From Moniliophthora roreri (taxonomy: Eukaryota; Basidiomycota; Agaricomycetes; Agaricales; Marasmiaceae), in contig LATX02000180.1 in assembly GCA_001466705.2 (NCBI GenBank), forward strand, positions 744,001-808,000: a stretch of DNA of 64,000 bases, given 5' to 3'. This document shows, in pieces, positions 47,707-57,904 of the stretch (positions are counted from its first letter, which is position 1; each line of letters starts with the position of its first letter). Below the pieces are notes generated by a model, which worked only from the letters and a program-made list of their open reading frames with translations, was not told the origin of the DNA and did not search any database. The position numbers and the translations under genes were made by a program.

Positions 47707-48174
47707 ACTGGTCATTAGGACATTCTTCTGTTGGTATTGGCATTTTGGACACTCTTCAGCGTTAGCATTGTTGTACTGTATTCCTTGGACTGGAATCCGG
47801 ATAGATCGATAGATTAATGTACCTTGACATGTTTTCTTGGACTTTGGATTGTATAGCATAGAGAACGAACACTAGGCCTGTAACTGTTATGTGACGATGG
47901 CAAGATGGCAAGCATCAGTACATCGCTTGCCGTCGTCACTGAAGGTCTTATAACTGATCTAACTACCGTCAACCCGGCAAACCATGATCCAACACTGACC
48001 CAATGTAGAGAGATTTCCCACGGACCGAAGTTTCCGGGTCCTTTTGCAAACGGAATTTTAACGCTTAACCTGTTGTGCCCGACAAATTTGCGGGGCTAAG
48101 TACTTCCGTTCCGCTGCCATTTTATTTAAATCCCATGAGCCATAGTTACTCTCATTCACACTTCAACCTGCGCC
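47707..48174. other. Intergenic upstream of FAS1 copy 2
   Basis: No gene seen; this is the promoter region of the FAS1 gene. Confidence 0.4.
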
Positions 48175-49382
48175 ATGCGTGTCCTGCGAATTATCGGCCT
48201 TTCCATTGCATTTGGCCTAGTCCACGCTCTTTCAGAAGACTTTATCGGCAAAATCAATGCTACTGGGTTAACCACTTTTGCTAGCCTCTTTCCTGCCATT
48301 CGCCGTACCAAGACAGGAATCAGCTTGATCAGCAGATTGGGAGTTGGGACGAATTTCAGTCTCTTTATACCAAGTGACGATGCTTGTGTGTGCTCTTTTC
48401 TCTTCCCCTGCCTCAATTTCGCTGACGAATTGCACAGTCAAAGAACTCCCCTTGGAGACGATGGACACTGAACTTGTCGCAAAGCTCATATCGTACCACA
48501 TTATTGAAGGGAACTTTTACTGTAACATCACTAAGCACATCCTCGCAAAAGCGAAATCCGAAGTCACGGTCGCACGAACGCTGCTGAACGACCGGGATTG
48601 CGTGCAGCTGGGGAAGAACCAGAGCCAGGTGTTGATTTGGAGAGAGAATAGAGAAGTGGTAGAATTACTGAATCAGCCGTACGTCACCACATCTTACATC
48701 TTCCTCAACGCTGACGCCTTCGTAACTCTTCAGTAACCCCACAACGGTCTTAGACTCCCATCTCATCCAAGGCTACGCCATATTTACCATCAACCACGTC
48801 CTCACTATTCCACCCAAGCTATCCTTAGTTCTCAATGCACCCGAGACGAGCAAGCTTAAAAAAGACATGGACAATTCAAGCTTCAACACCTCGTTGCCTG
48901 ACGGTAAACCAAAACGGTTTCTCGAGTACTTTGATAATTATTTCCCGCACGGGTTTACCTTGTTGGCACCGAACAACGCAGCGTTCGATAAATTCGGTCA
49001 GCAGTTTTCAGAGCTGGTCAAGACTCCGGAGAACGTCTCACTACTTTTCTTCAACCACGTACGTCCCTCTCCCGATTGCGGTTCTTCACAATACTCAGCG
49101 TCTACACAGGTAATCGACCGTAAATCACTCTACTCAACTACTTTTGCTCCATCCGTATCCATGTCCAGACAATTCACCAGATTCATATCCAACTCTTCGG
49201 GAACATTCGTCGTCAGCGGAGGTGTGACGGCCAAGATCCTTCTGACAGATAGGCTAGCGAAGAATGGGGTGGTGCATGTTATTGATACAGTGTTATCAGA
49301 CACGCTAGTATTTGCGGAAGAGGCGGCAGGTGAAGGGGGGTTTCTTCCCGACGACCCTGACGACCCTTGGTGGGGTTTTTAA
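48175..49382 (+). CDS. Secreted protein with two fasciclin (FAS1) domains, copy 2
   Basis: Four-exon gene (48175-48385, 48438-48678, 48734-49058, 49110-49382) for a 349-residue secreted protein; all phases join. The signal peptide is MRVLRIIGLSIAFGLVHA. FAS1 domain 1 contains NFSLFIPSDDAF, LVAKLISYHIIEGNFYCNIT and VQLGKNQSQVLIW; domain 2 contains SHLIQGYAIFTINHVLTIPP, HGFTLLAPNNAAFDKFGQQF, VSLLFFNH, SGTFVVSGGVTAKILLTDRL and NGVVHVIDTVL. The tail ends DDPDDPWWGF with TAA at 49380-49382. It is a paralog of the gene at 8337-9581 with the same intron positions, but opposite orientation and different C-terminal tail. It likely acts in adhesion or wall interactions, as FAS1 proteins generally do. 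Confidence 0.88.
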
Positions 49383-49499
49383 TGAACAGACTCGCACTCG
49401 GACTGAAACATATCTTGTTGGACATCCATATACGTCGTACTACTTGTAGCCTGATATCGGAGTGCGTACCCTTGACCATCGCAAATATTACTGTACATG

Positions 49500-50489
49500 C
49501 TATCTTTGTGTAATGATGTATAGCAAGTGACTGTAGCTATACATATCAAGCCCAGCCAAGGTGCTTTCCCCGCAGCACTGAGACAACGGGCGAAGAGAGT
49601 CAATCATATCGCCCGTTATCCTCTCTGCACCCCCTTCAGTCTCGGGACCCACATTAGTCAACACAGCGACCTCTCTCAATGCCGGGAACGAGGGGCCTGC
49701 AAGTAGAGTGTCCACCTCTTTCCACCTTGCCTTCTCTGCATCAGTGTCAATGTGTTCACGTGTATGTAGACGACGCATCAGCTCTCAGACATACTGTCAG
49801 TCGCTCGAGCGACCTTCCAGGAAAGCTCGAGATGGGCACAGATGGCGAAATGAGGAACATGGGGCACTTAACTTGATATCGTAGAAGAAGTCTCACTGAG
49901 CGAGCAAACATCTGAAGAGGAAATTGGGCTACAGGTCTAGACATGAGCACAGCGCAGTCATTCCTGAATCACTTGGAGGCCGACTCATCTAATCTTGATT
50001 CTTTTCTCAAAAGCCAATTCAGGCGAAAATGTATAATCGCCATGAAAAAGCCGCGGTCAAGTCGAGGTACTCGAGCGATGGCCCGATTCGTTGGAGACAC
50101 TTTGTGAGGTATGGAAAATCTCCCGGAGTCAGGTCGATTTTTATGGTAAGCGTATTTATGTTCGCCTCTTTAACAGCGAGCCAGCTCCAAAGCACACGAC
50201 ATGGGGAGACGACCCAAGGGCTCCATCTATTGTGCATTGACAATACAGTAAGATCCTTGGGTGCAGGACAGAATTTCTCTGTAACTGCGTCTAGATCGTC
50301 CACGTCGTACCGACACAATAGTTGGGTCGCGCCCGACATGTTTATTGGGCGGAATGTAGAGCAGTCCATGTAGAAATAATGTAATTCTCCCCAGCAATGC
50401 AACCCCGACACGTTATAAAGCGGACCCTGCCAACTGCACGTCATGACCAAATTCGGTACCTTTATTATTCCCACCAGTACCTTTATCAT
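49500..50489 (-). pseudogene. Remnant of an F-box/LRR-type gene
   Basis: Two coding-like minus-strand blocks fit the leucine-rich half of agaricomycete F-box proteins. The block 50489-50019 has LYNVSGLHCWGELHYFYMDC, KDLTVLSMHNRWSPWVV and RIGPSLEYLDLTAAFSW; the block 49778-49500 has EKARWKEVDTLLAGPSFPAL and REVAVLTNVGPETEGG. Between them (about 49780-50018) the frames are interrupted by stops, although a SAPCSSFRHLCPS-like segment persists. No F-box or coiled-coil start is found upstream, where the sequence turns AT-rich. Most likely a truncated, decaying gene. Confidence 0.5.
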
Positions 50490-51619
50490 TTCCCCCTTCC
50501 CATTCCTTGACCATATTTATTAATCTACAACACACTGCTGAATTGTCATTCTGCCTCTGTGGTTTCACTGCTCTTTGCTCATAGGTGCGTATGTTTATCA
50601 TTTGGCTGAGCTTGAGATAATAATAATTATCCCTCAGCTACCTCCCGGATACCTGCCTCTCATACAGAATTATCATTCTCCCCCACTTTGTGTTGATCTG
50701 ATCCGCTAGGTGCGCACCTTTATTATTTGGCTCAGCTCGAGCTATTAATAATTGTCCCTCGGCTACCTCCTGGATACCACCTGCCTCTCAGGCTCGCATC
50801 GAATTATCATTCTCCCCGAACATTTCTATCCCGACCACTTTGGCAAATTATAATTCGACCTCATGCTTCCTCGGATTTCAGATATGTTGTGTACAAGTTA
50901 TTTTTGAATGATACGGAATTATTAGCATTCACATACAGTACCCTGTCCCGGATACCTGTCAAATAATCATTCGACCTCAGCTGATACGACAATCCTGGAA
51001 CTCTTTGCGCACGCTCTCTCATGAATTTTTTCCCCGGCATCCTAAGCCTCACGATCACAAGCAAAACTTCCTTATTTCATCAAACCTCACTTCTTGATAT
51101 CTTAGGTATGCATTGTTGCCTGTTTTCATGGACTCAGTCTCATTATCATTCAGCATTTCTACTTACCCTGATCCTTCTACATGCTCGCTGCCATTCCTGA
51201 GTCTTTATGAGGTAATTTACTGAGTAGTCTTTACCTATTTACCTTTTATGTAACGTCAAGATTCCACAAGCGCTGAATAGACGCTTGGAATTGAACTACG
51301 TCCGGCTCGTCGGAACTAGTGTTCAGGGAAGAACTTTTCTCATACATATCCACCACATCATTTGCAGACCTGGTAGATATTACCACTTGAGTCGGAGCAT
51401 AGAAAAGGCCAAACTGAGTGCTCCCAGCGCTATTAGATCCTCAAATGAAAAAGTCAAGCGACACACAAGCTCAGAATGGCTTTCGTTCACACTTTACTTA
51501 TAAATTATATCTCTCGACGGCCACAAAAAATATCCCCCCACACCAACAACAGAAAATCAACTGAATATCATCTCAAAGGCATCAGAATTTGTTTCAATAC
51601 ATACCTGCAGCCCATACTA
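50490..51619. other. AT-rich spacer before telomere-like sequence
   Basis: No gene seen. The segment 50570-50960 contains imperfect direct repeats built from GGTGCGTA/CACCTTTATTATTTGG, CTCAGCTCGAG and CCTCCCGGATACC/CCTCCTGGATACC, spaced about 115-120 bp. Confidence 0.5.
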
Positions 51620-51624
51620 AACCC

Positions 51625-51645
51625 TTAGGGGTTAGGGGTTAGGGG
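51625..51645 (+). repeat. Interstitial telomere-like repeat
   Basis: Three consecutive TTAGGGG units, a close variant of the fungal telomere repeat TTAGGG. They are followed by related GGGGTTA words up to 51660 and lie at the left edge of the satellite array. A shorter GGTTAGGGGTTA occurs again near 56556. Confidence 0.75.
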
Positions 51646-52084
51646 TGTGTATAGGGGTTATTAGGACTTCGTAGGGTCTGAGTAGGGTCTGAAAATCCTA
51701 ACAACAGGGGTAGGGTCTGGCAGGGAAGAGTCTGCTGCTATCAGAGGTAGGAAGATTAGATTGTACACAGAATGTTGGATTACAGACTGTTCTTTGCTGA
51801 CAATGAGTGCACAGGGTTGGAGTTGAATGTTAAGAGATTTGAGTGTTAATGGCTGTATACCTGGCTTTCCCTGACGAGCAATGTATAAGTGACTATACAT
51901 TATTTGTTGGCAAAGACCAGGTTGTACACAGAATGTTGGACTATAGACTGTTCTTCCCCAATAATCAGTATACAGGGTTGAGCCTCAGGAGATGTGAGTG
52001 ACAATGGTTATTAGGACTTCGTAGGGTCTGAGTAGGGTCTGAAAATCCTGACAACAGGGGTAGGGTCTGGCAGGGAAGAGTCTG

Positions 52085-52085
52085 N
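52085..52085. other. Assembly n inside satellite
   Basis: A type A satellite unit is cut at this base and a type B unit continues. The join is likely a contig boundary or collapsed repeat. Confidence 0.9.
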
Positions 52086-52687
52086 AGGCTCAGATGTGAG
52101 TGACAATGCCTGTATCTCTGTTCTTCTCCGACGAACAGTGTATGGGTGTTCCAATCCGCTTCGCCGCCGCCCCCGCCGCCCCCTACGGCAAAGAGCAGGT
52201 TGTACACAGCATGTTGGATTACAGCCTGTTCTTCGCCGACCAACAGTGTACAGGCTCGGATGTGAGTGACAATGCCTGTCTCTGTTCTTCTCCGACGAAC
52301 AGTGTATGGGTGTTCCAATCCGCTTCGCCGCCGCCGCATACATTGTTGGCAAAGAGCAGGTGGTACACAGAATGTTGGATTACTGTTCTTCTCCGACGAT
52401 CAGTGTACAGAGTCGAGCCTCAGGAGATGTGGGTGACAATGCCTGTATCCCTGTTCTTCTCCGACGAGCAATGTATGGGTGGCAATACATCATTTGTTGG
52501 TGAAGATCCAGTGGTACATGGAATGTTGGATTACTGTTCTTCCCCGACGATCAGTGTACGGGGTTGAGGCTCAGATGTGAGTGACAATGCCTGTATCCCT
52601 GTTCTTCTCCGACGAACAGTGTATGGGTGTTCCAATCCGCTTCGCCGCCGCCGCATACATTGTTGGCAAAGAGCAGGTGGTACACAG

Positions 52688-52688
52688 N
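52688..52688. other. Assembly n between satellite and P450 fragment
   Basis: A type B satellite unit stops at this base and P450 coding sequence starts immediately after. The physical distance between the two sides is unknown. Confidence 0.9.
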
Positions 52689-52976
52689 CTGAGGCTGAGG
52701 AAACATAGAATATGCCCCAGGAGGTTTGTCGCCAACTCAATGATGTTTCTGACGATCGTGACTATCCTTGCGGCGTTTGATATCGGAAAGTCAGACGGCG
52801 AGGATGAGCCGAAAGTGGAGTATACTTCTGCGATACAGAAGTAAGTCATCAGTTGATATAATATTCAGAGGCTATATGTCTTTTGCAGTCGACCCGTTCC
52901 TTTCAAGTGCAAAATCAAGCCGAGGTCAGAGGTCCATGCACGTTTAGTGCGAGAAGGTTTTGAGGATCTCGAGTAA
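52689..52976 (+). pseudogene. 3' fragment of a cytochrome P450 gene, truncated by an assembly gap
   Basis: Directly after the n at 52688 the plus strand reads LRKHRICPRRFVANSMMFLT, the heme-binding region of a P450; the cysteine of RICP is the thiolate ligand. IVTILAAFDIGKSDGEDEP follows. An intron (donor after 52840, acceptor at 52888) joins it to NRPVPFKCKIKPRSEVHARL, and the stop TAA lies at 52974-52976. The C-terminal pattern fits fungal monooxygenases annotated as O-methylsterigmatocystin oxidoreductase-like. Everything N-terminal to the heme loop is missing because the contig joins satellite at this base. Whether the gene is truncated in the genome or only in the assembly cannot be told here. 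The glycines usual around the heme loop are replaced (LRKHRICPRR), which may reflect decay or exon-border sequence. Confidence 0.8.
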
Positions 52977-54629
52977 TACTAAGAGCATGGTTCTTCTACA
53001 GTTGAAAAGATGTAAAGTTTTGTTTTTGACACGTTAAATAAATTGTATTCGAAGAAGGGGCCTATCTATTTTCAAGTCAGGAGGCGTAACACAAGGCAGT
53101 TTAGCGCCAAAATGGGGAGGATACGCTTGCCCTCTCGTCCATCCGTTTTTTGTAGCAGAGGGTTTTCATTGAGGCTCAACGAGATACAGTTTATACTCAT
53201 TAGATTCGACACCCTGCTCATATACATTCGCCTGTTCCTCGTATTACTTTCCCGATTGAGTTGTTGAAAAGCTCTGCTTCGCTGGGGTGATTATGTACCA
53301 TTGGTCCACGGAGGTCAAGCCATTCGAGGTTACCACCTTGGGGAGAATGGCGGATAGGAGCCTAGTCACAGGAGAGGGGAAAGCTAATACAGGCAAGCTC
53401 TGGAGTTTGATTTGACTACGTCTTTAGGCTAGAAGTGGAATATTTACAGACTTGATGCGTGGCCGGAATTGAGACTTGTACATCTCTCGTGTCGCAAGAG
53501 AGTGAAAGAGCCGGCAAGTCAGACTGAGATGAATAAGCGCCGTGTCCGTGTATAGTTGAATATCTCTCCCCAAGCTCAGTCGGAGTGCACATGTGAATGA
53601 TTTAAAGCGCTGGTTCCATTTCGATTGTTGAAGATAAATGCCGAGCGCTATCATTCTTTGATTGCTCTTGAGAATTCTGCTACTAGATAGCCAGTCCAAA
53701 TCAAGAAATCCTTACTATAAACCAGTTGCATACATACTGAAAGAAGTCGGGTAAAGGATGGCAATGAGAAGATTGTGAGAAGACCATACCCTGTCGTCGT
53801 CGTCGTCACCGGAAAAAGTGTGTCGTCAGAGTTCCGGCTCATGGTCACGTTATTTATTTGGCTCCGGTTGAAGCACCGTTCTTTTTCTTTGACCGTCACC
53901 TTGCATTCCTGTCGTGATCCCCCAGACACATAGTCACAGATATAGACTATGGAAACGCTCCACTAACAAATATCCCAGGCCCGCCTTCAAGATACGAAAG
54001 ATGAGGAACAAACACCAGGAAGAGAAAAGCAGCGAAATAGTATGGTTCTAGCAGCGAGACGATGATAGCGCTTAGAGTGAGGGGTACTATTTGGAAAAGG
54101 AGTAAAGGTGTGTACTATCCACAGATTATCAATGTCACCGTACTAACACGTCATGCCTTGCTAGGCCCCCAATCGCTCGGAGAGACTAGGATTGACCGGG
54201 TCTGATGGATAGAGTCTACAACCGGGACTACCTAGATACTTCAAGCTTACATTTGGACAAATGAGAAGCACCCACTATTCTTCCCATGTCACTCAACGCA
54301 AGCGTCACATCGCACTACACGTTCTCATACAACTCAATGTCCTCGCTATCTCTTTGATCCACGACCCGAATGAAAATACAAACAGTTCTCCGCTACACCC
54401 CAACGACATCTACCCCTTATACTCTCAGTCTACACCTTCCACATCTGATACCCAGGTCCCGGTACTCTATTTCATTGTCCTCACATCAAGGAGCTCGTGC
54501 TAAGGCGCTTTTTTCATCCCAGCGAAACAGTATCCCAAAGTTCTCAAACAGGCAAATATTGTTCTCAAAGACAGTCTTGTGGGACATCATGCACTAAGCC
54601 GAGCTAACGCCTGCAGCCAGCGGCTTGTT
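52977..54629. other. Non-satellite spacer inside the satellite region
   Basis: No firm gene. A minus ORF at 53424-53699 includes IHLSLTCRLFHSLATREMYK, faintly like an F-box helix pair, but no continuing exon was found. Satellite resumes at about 54626 with the same words as near 51846. Confidence 0.45.
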
Positions 54630-57610
54630 AATGGCTGTATACCTGGCTTTCCCTGACGAGCAATGTATAAGGGTTATTAGGACTTCGTAGGGTCTGAGTA
54701 GGGTCTGAAAATCCTAACAACAGGGGTAGGGTCTGGCAGGGAAGAGTCTGCTGCTATCAGAGGTAGGAAGATTAGATTGTACACAGAATGTTGGATTACA
54801 GACTGTTCTTTGCTGACAATGAGTGCACAGGGTTGGAGTTGAATGTTAAGAGATTTGAGTGTTAATGGCTGTATACCTGGCTTTCCCTGACGAGCAATGT
54901 ATAAGTGACTATACATTATTTGTTGGCAAAGACCAGGTTGTACACAGAATGTTGGACTATAGACTGTTCTTCCCCAATAATCAGTATACAGGGTTGAGCC
55001 TCAGGAGATGTGAGTGACAATGGTTGTATACCTGCTCTTCTCTGACAAGCAATGTATGGATAGCTATACATCATTTATTGGCAAAGAGCAGTTGTATACA
55101 GAATGTTGGATTACAGCCTGTTCTTCACCGACGATCAGTGTACAGAGTTGAGGCTCAGATGTGAGTGACAATGCCTGTATCTCTGTTCTTCTCCGACGAA
55201 CAGTATATGGGTGTGCAAATCCACTTCACTGCCACATACATTTGTTGGCAAAGAGCAGGTGGTACACAGAATGTTGGATTACTGTTCTTCCCCGACGATC
55301 AGTGTACAGGGTTGAGCCTCAGGAGATGTGAGTGACAATGCCTGTATCTATTCTTCTCCGACGAACAATGTATGGGTGGCCATACATCATTTGTCAGTGA
55401 AGATTGCAGCCTGTTCTTCCCCGAGCATCAGGAGATATAAGTGAAAAGCCCTGTATATCTGTTCTTCCCCGACGAGCAATGGATGGGTGGCCATACATCA
55501 TTTGTTGGTGAAGATCAGGTTGTACACAGAATGTTGGATTACCGTTCTTCTCCGACGATCAGTGTACAGGGTCGAGCCTCAGGAGATGTGAGTGAAAATG
55601 CCTGTATATTTGTTCTTCTCAGACAAACAATGTATGGGTAGCCATACATCATTTGTCGGTGAAGAGCAGTTGTACACAGAATGTTGGATTACAGCCTGTT
55701 CTTCACCGACGATCAGTGTACGGGGTTGAGGCTCAGATGTGAGTGACAATGCCTGTATCCCTGTTCTTCTCCGACGAACAGTGTATGGGTGTTCCAATCC
55801 GCTTCGCCGCCGCCCCCGCCGCCCCCTACGGCAAAGAGCAGGTAGTACACAGAATGTTGGATTACTGTTCTTCCCCGACGATCAGTGTACGGGGTTGAGC
55901 CTCAGGAGATGTGAGTGAAAATGCCTGTATCTATTCTTCTCCGACGAACAATGTATGGGTGGCCCATACATCATTTGTCAGCGAAGAGGAGGTTGTACAC
56001 AGAATGTTGGATTACAGCCTGTTCTTCACCGACGATCAGTGTATGGGGTTGAGGCTTAGATGTGAGTGACAATGCCTGTATTCCTGTTCTTCTCCGACGA
56101 ACAGTGTATGAGTGTTCCAATCCGCTTCGCCGCCGCCGCTGCATACATTGTTGGCAAAGAGCAGGTGGTACACAGAATGTTGGATTACTGTTCTTCTCCG
56201 ACGATCAGTGTACAGAGTCGAGCCTCAGGAGATGTGGGTGACAATGCCTGTATCCCTGTTCTTCTCCGACGAGCAATGTATGGGTGGCAATACATCATTT
56301 GTTGGTGAAGATCCGGTGGTACCCAGAATGTTGGATTACTGTTCTTCCCCGACGATCAGTGTATGGGGTTGAGGCTCAGATGTGAGTGACAATGCCTGTA
56401 TTCCTGTTCTTCTCCGACGAACAGTGTATGGGTGTTCCAATCCGCTTCGCCGCCGCCCCCGCCGCCCCCTACGGCAAAGAGCAGGTAGTACACAGAATGT
56501 TGGATTACTGTTCTTCCCCGACGATCAGTGTACGGGGTTGAGCCTCAGGAGATGTGGGTTAGGGGTTATTAGGACTTCGTAGGGTCTGAGTAGGGTCTGA
56601 AAATCCTGACAACAGGGGTAGGGTCTGGCAGGGAAGAGTCTGCTGCTATCAGAGGTAGGAAGATTAGATTGTACACAGAATGTTGGATTACAGACTGTTC
56701 TTTGCTGACAATGAGTGCACAGGGTTGGAGTTGAACGTTAAGAGATTTGAGTGTTAATGGCTGTATACCTGGCTTTCCCTGACGAGCAATGTATAAGTGA
56801 CTATACATTATTTGTTGGCAAAGACCAGGTTGTACACAGAATGTTGGACTATAGACTGTTCTTCCCCAATAATCAGTATACAGGGTTGAGCCTCAGGAGA
56901 TGTGAGTGACAATGCCTGTATTCCTGTTCTTCTCCGACGAACAGTGTATGAGTGTTCCAATCCGCTTCGCCGCCGCCGCTGCATAGCATACATTGTTGGC
57001 AAAGAGCAGGTGGTACACAGAATGTTGGATTACTGTTCTTCTCCGACGATCAGTGTACAGAGTCGAGCCTCAGGAGATGTGGGTGACAATGCCTGTATCT
57101 CTGTTCTTCTCCGACGAACAATGTATCGGTAGCCATACATCATTTGTCGGCGAAGAGCAGGTTGTACACAGAATGTTGGATTACCGTTCTTCCCCGACGA
57201 TCAGTGTACAGGGTTGAGCCTCAGGAGATGTGAGTGACAATGCCTGCTCTTCTCCGACGAGCAGTGTATAGGTGGCCATACATCATTTGTCGGCGAAGAT
57301 CAGGTTGCATTTGGATCGGCGACGACAGCGAAGCGGATTAGAACATACAAGAGCAGCGAACGGCTTGCTTCAGCTTTCACCCATACATTGCTCGTCGGGC
57401 AAGAACAGGTATACACGCATTGTCAATCACATCTCCCCTGATCGTCGGCGAAAAACAGGCTGTAGCAAACGACCAACGCGTTCCAATATTCTGTTTACCT
57501 GCTCTTCACCGACGAATGGCGTATAGGCATCAGCTTATCGGCGACCATGGCGAAGCGGATTGGAACATACAAGACCGGTACAGCCTGTTCTTCGCCGACG
57601 ATCAGTGTAC
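54626..57610. repeat. Hairpin-rich complex satellite, right block
   Basis: About 3 kb of type A and type B units as in the left block, with higher-order copies (54673-55010 repeats 51660-52010 almost exactly; 56566-56910 again). Type B units contain an imperfect palindrome of about 62 bp, clearest at 57243-57304 and 57101-57161: CCTGCTCTTCTCCGACGA on one side and TTTGTCGGCGAAGATCAGG on the other, around TGTATAGG..CCATACA. Some units carry a GC-rich insert, CAATCCGCTTCGCCGCCGCC. From about 57370 the units run in the opposite orientation, so the array ends in an inverted unit. Confidence 0.85.
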
Positions 57611-57904
57611 GCGGTTGAGGATAATGACTTGGTAACATTCCGATATTCTGCAGTTGCTCGCTTCAGCTCATCAGCGACGACGGTGGACCGGATTGGAAAA
57701 TACAGCTATCTCGTATATCACAGACGCCACGCGGCCTCTCCAAAATTTTGGCTGGACCAAACCTAACACTGCCGCTGCCCGACTACAGTAACAAGACCCC
57801 AGGTGTCATTTAAAACCTTCAGATAATGCTCATCTCAGCATGCTCAGCCTTGACTTGGTCTCTCGTAAAGTGCTATTCAAAATAATAATTACATCGTTTA
57901 GTAT
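57611..57904. other. Spacer between satellite and the SNF2 gene 3' end
   Basis: No gene or repeat recognised beyond fading satellite similarity. Confidence 0.4.

Larger units (their letters stand above)
51655..52688. repeat. Hairpin-rich complex satellite, left block
   Basis: Built from two kinds of unit. Type A starts TTAGGACTTCGTAGGGTCTG and runs about 350 bp; it recurs at 51660, 52012 (truncated by the n at 52085), 54673 and 56566. Type B units (about 150-190 bp) carry TGTACACAGAATGTTGGATT, then CTGTTCTTCCCCGACGATCA and GTGTACA, CCTCAGGAGATGTGAGTGAC, and a second CTGTTCTTCTCCGACGAACA motif. Short ORFs repeated within the units (for example a 79-codon minus ORF at 51661-51900) repeat only because the DNA does. 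The block ends at the n at 52688. Confidence 0.85.

Noticed and set aside
51661..51900. 79-codon minus-strand ORF repeated at 54677-54916 and 56569-56808 as a conserved gene
   Set aside because: The copies are part of near-identical satellite DNA, so repetition of the ORF reflects the DNA repeat, not protein conservation. It has no recognised motif.
53424..53699. F-box gene on the minus strand
   Set aside because: One faintly similar helix (LSLTCRLFHSLATREMY) without a downstream repeat domain or consistent exons is not enough.
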